DNA from: Siphonodentalium dalli
Taxonomy: Eukaryota; Mollusca; Scaphopoda; Gadilida; Siphonodentaliidae
Length of the DNA stretch: 64,000 nucleotides
Direction: 5' to 3'
NCBI GenBank assembly: GCA_032622095.1
Contig: CP136061.1
Span: 198,948,244-199,012,243 of the forward strand
Both the position numbers and the translations under genes were made by a program. The notes beneath the pieces are model-generated. The model saw nothing but the letters and a program-made list of their open reading frames with translations. It had not been told where the DNA came from and did not search any database. Below, piece after piece: positions 58,940-64,000 of this stretch; position 1 is the first letter of the stretch, and every line of letters begins with the position of its first letter.

Positions 58940-59598
58940 ATGCACTGATCATCGTGAACTTTTTATGGATGATAACATTGGCGTCTAGATGGGAACGAAT
59001 TATTTTGGGCTCATTTGCATAAAAACATGGCCACTGGCAGCCATCGTGGATTTAAGTGATAATACTAGATAAATCTTAATCAATAACACAGCCTAGAGCC
59101 TGTGTCGATGCTCCTATATCATCACGAAATTGTCCATCGATCATGACATTGATATATAGACGACACCGAGTCATTTTGGGCTTATTTGCATGAAAAAAAT
59201 GGCCGCCAACAGCCATCTTGGATTTCAAAATTGCATCATTTAGCACCGTGGGCAAGAGGTCGCAGTGTTGGTCCGATCATAATTAAATTTGTCACGGAGG
59301 TTGACATTGACATATAGTTGGGAACGAGTCATTTTGCTGTGAATTCTCAAAGAAACATGGCCGCCGTCGGATTTCAGCGACAACACCGCATATATAATTA
59401 AATCAATAACACTGCCTAGAGAGTCTAGGCCTATATGTCGATGAACCGATCATCGTTAAATTGTTCATGGGTCATGACATTGGTATCAAAAAGAGAACGA
59501 ATCATTGCTAGAGACTGTAACATTGGTGCGATCGTCATGTAATTAGTCATAGAAACATGGCCGCCGTCGGATTTCAGCCACTCGTTTCATCGACCATG
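58940..59598. repeat. Diverged tandem repeat of about 165 bp (ATGGCCGCC type)
   Basis: About four units, with CATTG(G/A) starts near 58976, 59148, 59306 and 59478. Common phrases are GGGAACGA(G/A)TCATT, AAACATGGCCGCC and CAGCCATCTTGGATTTCA. Units differ from one another by perhaps 25-30%. Similar ATGGCCGCC...GCCAT words occur singly at about 13932 and 57170. Confidence 0.75.
59465..59598. repeat. 134-bp direct repeat left of LINE fragment
   Basis: Matches 60578-60711 with one difference (GTCATG against GTCGTG). It is the last unit of the 165-bp repeat and flanks the LINE insertion as a very long target duplication. Confidence 0.9.
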
Positions 59599-60577
59599 TC
59601 TTATCCATCTACCGTTCGGCCATCAATTACCATTACGACTGTTTGTCCTGAAAGCACACCTCTACAGACTATACAGTCGCTCCAGTGGTTTTGTACAGGA
59701 AATGTTCTCCATATTAGCCAAATACGATCTTTTGAACTATTTGAACGACTACCTGGACATTGGGGTCTTCCCAAAACTGTCAACGTGGATAACTCTTGTG
59801 AAGGCAGCTGTCAGGGGAACGTTCATTTCCTCGTGGCAGACCAAAGTTTCGTCCGATCCATCCTTGCGAATTCTGTGGAAAGTTCACCCTAATCCCCTAT
59901 CAAACTGGGCAGTCTGGAAACTTCTCCATGGAAACGCTCACATGTTGAAATATCTCAAAAACTTAGTACTGCTTCTCAACAGGACTACCTATGCCAACAA
60001 TTTAGTGTGTCATCTCTGCAGCGAAGTGTACTCGAACGAAATCGACCACGCCATGTTCGTATGCTCTTCTCCAGTCGCACTCATTATTAGAAACTCTTTT
60101 GGGGAAGGGATTATCTCTCGTTTCGGCACACCCGAATATTTTCACCTTGCGTCGTTAGCCAGAGATGACCTGGTAGCAACCCTCCTCGGAAGTTCTCTGG
60201 AAACCCTAACAGAACACATATCTCACTGCCTCAAGGAACTAGTACTATATTCTGCGAAGTTCCTGTACGTTCTCAGCACAATGATAAGGAATGGCGTACA
60301 GCAACCCGTGTCTCGTCCATTGTAATTATCTTCTCAACACCCACGCATGTTGTAACGACTAACTGTCATATCTGTTGGACAAATCAGATTTTCCTGCAAC
60401 AAAAGCTGTTGTGAACATTCAAATGCATATATGCTTCACTCTCGTGGTTTCCAACACCTCTCCATACTTGTACATAACGGCCCACCACATTGGTCAGGGG
60501 AGCCCACTTTAATCCAACTGTATTTATATGTGATGTGTATCGATCTCTCCTATACTTGGAGGTAATAAAGATATCTC
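59599..60577 (+). mobile_element. 5'-truncated non-LTR retrotransposon (LINE), 979 bp
   Basis: The insertion holds the C-terminal end of ORF2, about 250 bases of 3' region and AATAAA at 60564-60569, just before the right 134-bp repeat. There is no poly-A tail. The truncated 5' end and the nearly identical flanking repeats show a recent target-primed insertion. Confidence 0.8.
59600..60325 (+). pseudogene. LINE ORF2 C-terminal fragment
   Basis: The frame is open from the 5' truncation point to the TAA at 60323-60325 (241 codons); the first ATG is at 59702, but the real start codon of ORF2 is lost. The C-terminal zinc-finger-like motif is clear: CHLCSEVYSNEIDHAMFVC gives C-x2-C...H-x4-C, as in the tail of LINE reverse transcriptases. 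The upstream part (FVLKAHLYRLYSRSS, then SSWQTKVSSDPSLRIL) fits the alpha-helical region after the RT domain. The endonuclease and the RT catalytic domain are absent, so it is dead. The clade is not determined. Confidence 0.8.
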
Positions 60578-60711
60578 TCATGGGTCATGACATTGGTATC
60601 AAAAAGAGAACGAATCATTGCTAGAGACTGTAACATTGGTGCGATCGTCGTGTAATTAGTCATAGAAACATGGCCGCCGTCGGATTTCAGCCACTCGTTT
60701 CATCGACCATG
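60578..60711. repeat. 134-bp direct repeat right of LINE fragment
   Basis: Second copy of 59465-59598. Its last base is also the first base of the MITE target duplication, so the MITE inserted just beside it. Confidence 0.9.
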
Positions 60712-60719
60712 AAAGTTAC

Positions 60720-61190
60720 GCCGATGGGGTCATTGTCACAAGACTCCGGTCAGTGACGGTCACATTCGTAGCCAGTGTAGCCAGCTTATTTCACCGGCGA
60801 TCACATTCGTAGTCAGCTTTTCTAATTCGTGGTTTATATTGCCCGAAATATGACGTCATCACGTTCGTGACTAAAATGTCGACGTCATGCTCCAAAACTG
60901 ACTTCGTTTATCAACTTATATTGGAATATAATTCGAGCATTCCAACGACATTGATCCGAAACATCAGGTTATAAATGAACTTATATCAAAACTAAATTCA
61001 AGTTGTTTTCATCCAACAACTCAGAAAAAATTAGATTAACCTGATCGTGTTCATTGAGGCTCGCCTGAATATGAAAAGCTGGCTACAAATGTGATCGCCA
61101 TAGAAAAGCTGGCTACATTTGTGATCGATTAAAAAACCTGGCTACGAATGTAATCGGATCGCGGAGCCTTGTGACAATGACCCCATCAGC
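60720..61190. mobile_element. Mutator-like MITE, 471 bp, 9-bp duplication
   Basis: Ends GCCGATGGGGTCATTGTCAC and its inverse (one mismatch) are flanked by GAAAGTTAC at 60711-60719 and 61191-61199. A 9-bp duplication with GGGG-type long TIRs points to Mutator-like elements. The subterminal word CACATTCGTAGCCAGCTTTT is repeated two to three times near each end in opposite orientations. No coding sequence. Confidence 0.85.
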
Positions 61191-61199
61191 GAAAGTTAC

Positions 61200-62508
61200 A
61201 TTAAGTAATGTTTTTAATATTTTTTTGGTATTTTTGATTTTGAGAAAAACAATGCCGATGGTGGCTAGCTGTCTTGAATTTAAAAATTGAATTTCCAATT
61301 CATGAGCACAGGCTATATAATCATATGCATAAAGCCATTCTTTGAGAGTTTTGGTGCTGATTCGTTACGACACACGAGTGGCGTATACTATTTATAGATC
61401 CTGGTACCGGTACAGTTGACAATACTTATAGTTGCTTATTAAATAAAATTTATGTTAGCGAGTTTATCACTAACTCAAATTTATAAACTAGTTATTCGGT
61501 AAACCAGTTTGTATTATATACAACTTGCAAACGCACAAATAAAACGTATACTGTGAAGAATACGCAGGTTAATTTTGTGCTCTTACATTAAAGAATCTTA
61601 TTACATTTTGTTACTGTATTTGGCATATTAATGGCGAGTTTTTGTACCCTACATTGACAAATTTGAATTACGCGAAACTAAACACTCGTTCTATATATGC
61701 ATGGCCAATATCGTTACCTAACTCAAGAAAAATGTCTTCTCTCATCAACTAAGACATATATTTGTTCGTCAGAACTAGTAAAAAACAGCAATTGATGTGG
61801 AAATAATTAAGATATTCTGACAACGAATCTGCACCAAAACGCACAAAGGAATCGCTTCATGCATAGGCATATATACCAGGCCTCCCGTGAGTCTATATAT
61901 CTTTTTCTTCTACTTCGTGATATTCGACCAGTAATCAGTTGGTTGATTACTATTACTATTATATGCTGGATATTTTAGGCCTATACAACGGAGCGCGACA
62001 CAAGCTCCTATGAGAGAGAGAGAGAGAGAGGGAGCTAGAGAGTTTTGGTCCCCTTATGACCAATCATTGCAACCAGTAGCATTACAAAGTCAAGTAGTAC
62101 ATATAGGCCTACCTGTACATAACGAACATAAAACAAGAAGAAAAAAACAATACCAGGTGGTCGTGCCATAAATAGAAATAAATTAAATATGAAATATATG
62201 TACAAATTACCATTCAGTCAAATGAAGAATATCTTCTTGGGTAGTCGTCATTTTCATGAGATGATAACAGCAGACACAGAAATATACAAACATTTTTCAG
62301 GAAAATGCACAAAACATCAGGATTATATCTTCAAAAACGAGCATAGTATGACGCAAACATAAACAGATTTAAGTTTTCTGGCGCCTAAGTTCGAAAACCG
62401 CACGCACTTTCAAATATTTTTGAATTTCGCGGGCTTTAAATTTAGGTTTCGATTTTATTCCGTTCCGACTTTGTTATTCCGGAAATATGTTTTTTTGCCA
62501 TTTGTCAT
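61200..62508. other. Interior of the 4.3-kb transposon, non-coding
   Basis: AT-rich with no frame of note. A (GA)n run of about 19 bases lies at 62012-62030. No transposase relic is recognisable. Confidence 0.55.
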
Positions 62509-62815
62509 TCAGATTCTAGAACGGGTGATGTAGGTGTCGCATATTTGTGTTCGTTGGTGAATTTACAATACATTACCGAAATAAAGTGAGGTTTTCGAAG
62601 AACTGGAAAAATATACCTATGGAATGTTGTAGATTGGCATCCAAGGTGTAAGAGGTACCAAAAGTTTTTAGTGAAAATATATGTTTTGTAGGAATACAGT
62701 TGAGTTCAAAATAGGTGGCAACAATTTTCTGTTTCGTTCCTTCCGTGACCTTTGGTCCCGGGTGGTTGTTCCGCCAATAAAAGAGGGGTTTTGACCAAAT
62801 TCCAAGCTCCTGTGC
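62509..62815 (-). repeat. Right 307-bp terminal inverted repeat
   Basis: Inverse of 58507-58813, about 97-98% identical. It ends CTCCTGTGC immediately before the TTAGT duplication. Confidence 0.9.
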
Positions 62816-62820
62816 TTAGT

Positions 62821-63800
62821 GGTCGGATATGTTATTATGTTGTCATGTTTTGATTCAATGTTTATTATTTTATGCCCTGGAAACTATATACAACTTATTC
62901 CGGAAGAATATATCATCATTAAAATTGAAAAATATTTTTGGATATATAGGCAATGATCCAGGTTTTATGTTTGGGCACCATTTAGGTATTGTCCTGATGG
63001 CCAGAAATTGTGTTGGCTTGTGGTTGGGGGTGAATCTGAGTATGTTCAAAAGCCTTAAAGTATATTGTGCTATTATGTTGGTAGATTGTCATATTTTAGA
63101 TAACACCATTTGATTTGCAATGTCATTGACGCTAGGGTCCTGCGAATTGGATATTTTGATCGAATCGAATATAGAATTGAATATCGAATCGAATCATATA
63201 TGTGTGTTGCTTCTCAATTAGGCATGTTTTGTTAACGATTAGACGATTTGTGAAACGTTCTATGAACTACATGCATGAAGTTCCATCACAACTTATGTGG
63301 CGATAAACCGTCTTTGAGATACTATTAACTTCGATTTATAATTGTCGAGAAAAGAAAAAAAATTAAAATGTCCATGCTGCCATCACAACAATTAATATAT
63401 TACCACTAAACGGATTATCGGAACTAAAATCACGCAAAATTTATATAGTCTGCATGTACATGCAAAATTGCAATTCGGCATTCGGAAACACTCGTTGTTA
63501 TAAACTTGAAGACGCAACAACAGTCGCAGGGTAGATGATTCCAAAGATGGTAGTTGTCCCAGATGCTTGCGTTTTATACACCATGTTGCATTCATCACAC
63601 GTGTAAGTCCCTGCACTGCCTGAAGCTTTATCATGTTTAAAGGTACTCAATCCGAACAGAGGGTCCCCATCTCAACAGATTCCAACAACAACAATCCGAT
63701 CAGAGGGTCCTATATTACTATTTCTTTGGCTTTGGGGGTAAAAAATATTTGATTCGGGTCGAGGAACCCATCAAACAAAGCTCATAGTTATTAGATATTG
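62821..63800. other. AT-rich intergenic DNA, nothing recognised
   Basis: A 94-residue frame at 62829-63113 has hydrophobic stretches but no recognisable domain. A CGAAT-rich patch lies at 63160-63195. The phrase CAGAGGGTCC occurs at 63658 and 63700. Confidence 0.5.
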
Positions 63801-63880
63801 ATTTTTGAAATTTGTTATTTACTCGAGATGAGTACTAATAATTTTTGAAATTTGTTATTTAGTCGAGATGAGTACTAATA
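63801..63880 (+). repeat. 40-bp tandem dimer
   Basis: ATTTTTGAAATTTGTTATTT followed by CGAGATGAGTACTAATA is repeated exactly 40 bases apart with one difference (ACTCG against AGTCG). Confidence 0.93.
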
Positions 63881-64000
63881 ATTGCCTTCAACTGCCGTAA
63901 TCTGCTCGGGATGTGTACACAAAAATCTATTCAAACAGACAAGGATGGATAACTCTAAAATCAAGTGGTAATAATAACGCAATTTTGACTGAGTTCTGGG

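Larger units (their letters stand above)
58507..62815. mobile_element. 4.3-kb DNA transposon with 307-bp TIRs and TTAGT duplication
   Basis: The TIRs 58507-58813 and 62509-62815 start GCACAGGAGCTTGG and are inverted copies with about 7 mismatches. TTAGT lies directly outside each (58502-58506 and 62816-62820), so the ends are well fixed. The interior (about 3.7 kb) has no transposase. It holds a diverged tandem repeat, a LINE fragment and a MITE as nested insertions. Long TIRs with a 5-bp duplication do not match a superfamily I can name with confidence. Confidence 0.85.

Noticed and set aside
59702-60325. 207-codon frame as a host gene
   Set aside because: The frame stays open upstream to a truncation point, has a LINE C-terminal Cys-His motif, and lies between direct repeats: it is a retrotransposon fragment.
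62829-63113. 94-codon hydrophobic frame as a membrane protein
   Set aside because: AT-rich flank of a transposon, no domain, no splice or promoter support.

Overview
This window looks like gene-poor, repeat-rich DNA from an animal genome, most likely a lophotrochozoan and probably a mollusc. The reasons: coding density is almost nil, the only long open frame is a retrotransposon remnant, tRNA-like SINE heads and (TCTG)n microsatellites are present, and the AT-rich tandem repeats carry phrases such as GAGTTATCTCCCTTT and GAGTTATGGCCC that I associate with mollusc intergenic repeats. The taxon is an inference. No host protein-coding gene, rRNA gene, bacterial operon or CRISPR array is visible. 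All repeat boundaries and identities below were read by eye.

Left part (1-18.8 kb): AT-rich intergenic DNA with a dispersed 18-bp motif (0.6-2.15 kb), a possible decayed coding stretch (2.4-3.3 kb), three families of diverged tandem repeats (3.6-6.1 kb), a 2.7-kb repeat with terminal-type inverted motifs (7.5-10.2 kb) and its broken inverted relative (17.4-18.8 kb), a 2.34-kb TIR element flanked by 6-bp TAACCG duplications (13.2-15.6 kb), and copies of a foldback MITE. One MITE copy has an empty site in this window and a TAA duplication.

Centre (19.0-55.3 kb): a unit called D-X (about 1.9 kb) is tandemly duplicated. The left D copy also carries a 1.09-kb inverted duplication around a 359-bp loop. 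Between the left D and its X lies a 30.8-kb insertion made of two nested copies of one large element, called H. The outer copy (22369-53217) is an array of 1733-bp monomers followed by a 2466-bp unique tail. The inner copy (32978-44909) has 1724-bp monomers and the same tail, and sits inside an (ATT)n tract of outer monomer 7. Removing the inner copy restores exactly one 1733-bp monomer (211+1522). Removing the outer copy restores exactly the uninterrupted D-X junction seen at 55131. Both insertions lie at T^T, make no target duplication, start with TATACTTCCATGG, end with CTAGT and have half of the 5' hairpin repeated near the 3' end. These are features of Helitron/Helentron-type rolling-circle elements, here carrying a satellite array. 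This is the main discovery candidate.

Right part (55.3-64 kb): an 841-bp hAT-like element with a 7-bp duplication, a MITE relic, and a 4.3-kb DNA transposon with 307-bp inverted repeats and a TTAGT duplication. The 4.3-kb element contains an ATGGCCGCC-type tandem repeat, a 5'-truncated LINE fragment flanked by 134-bp direct repeats, and a 471-bp Mutator-like MITE with a 9-bp duplication. The window is a layered record of transposition, tandem duplication and inverted duplication.
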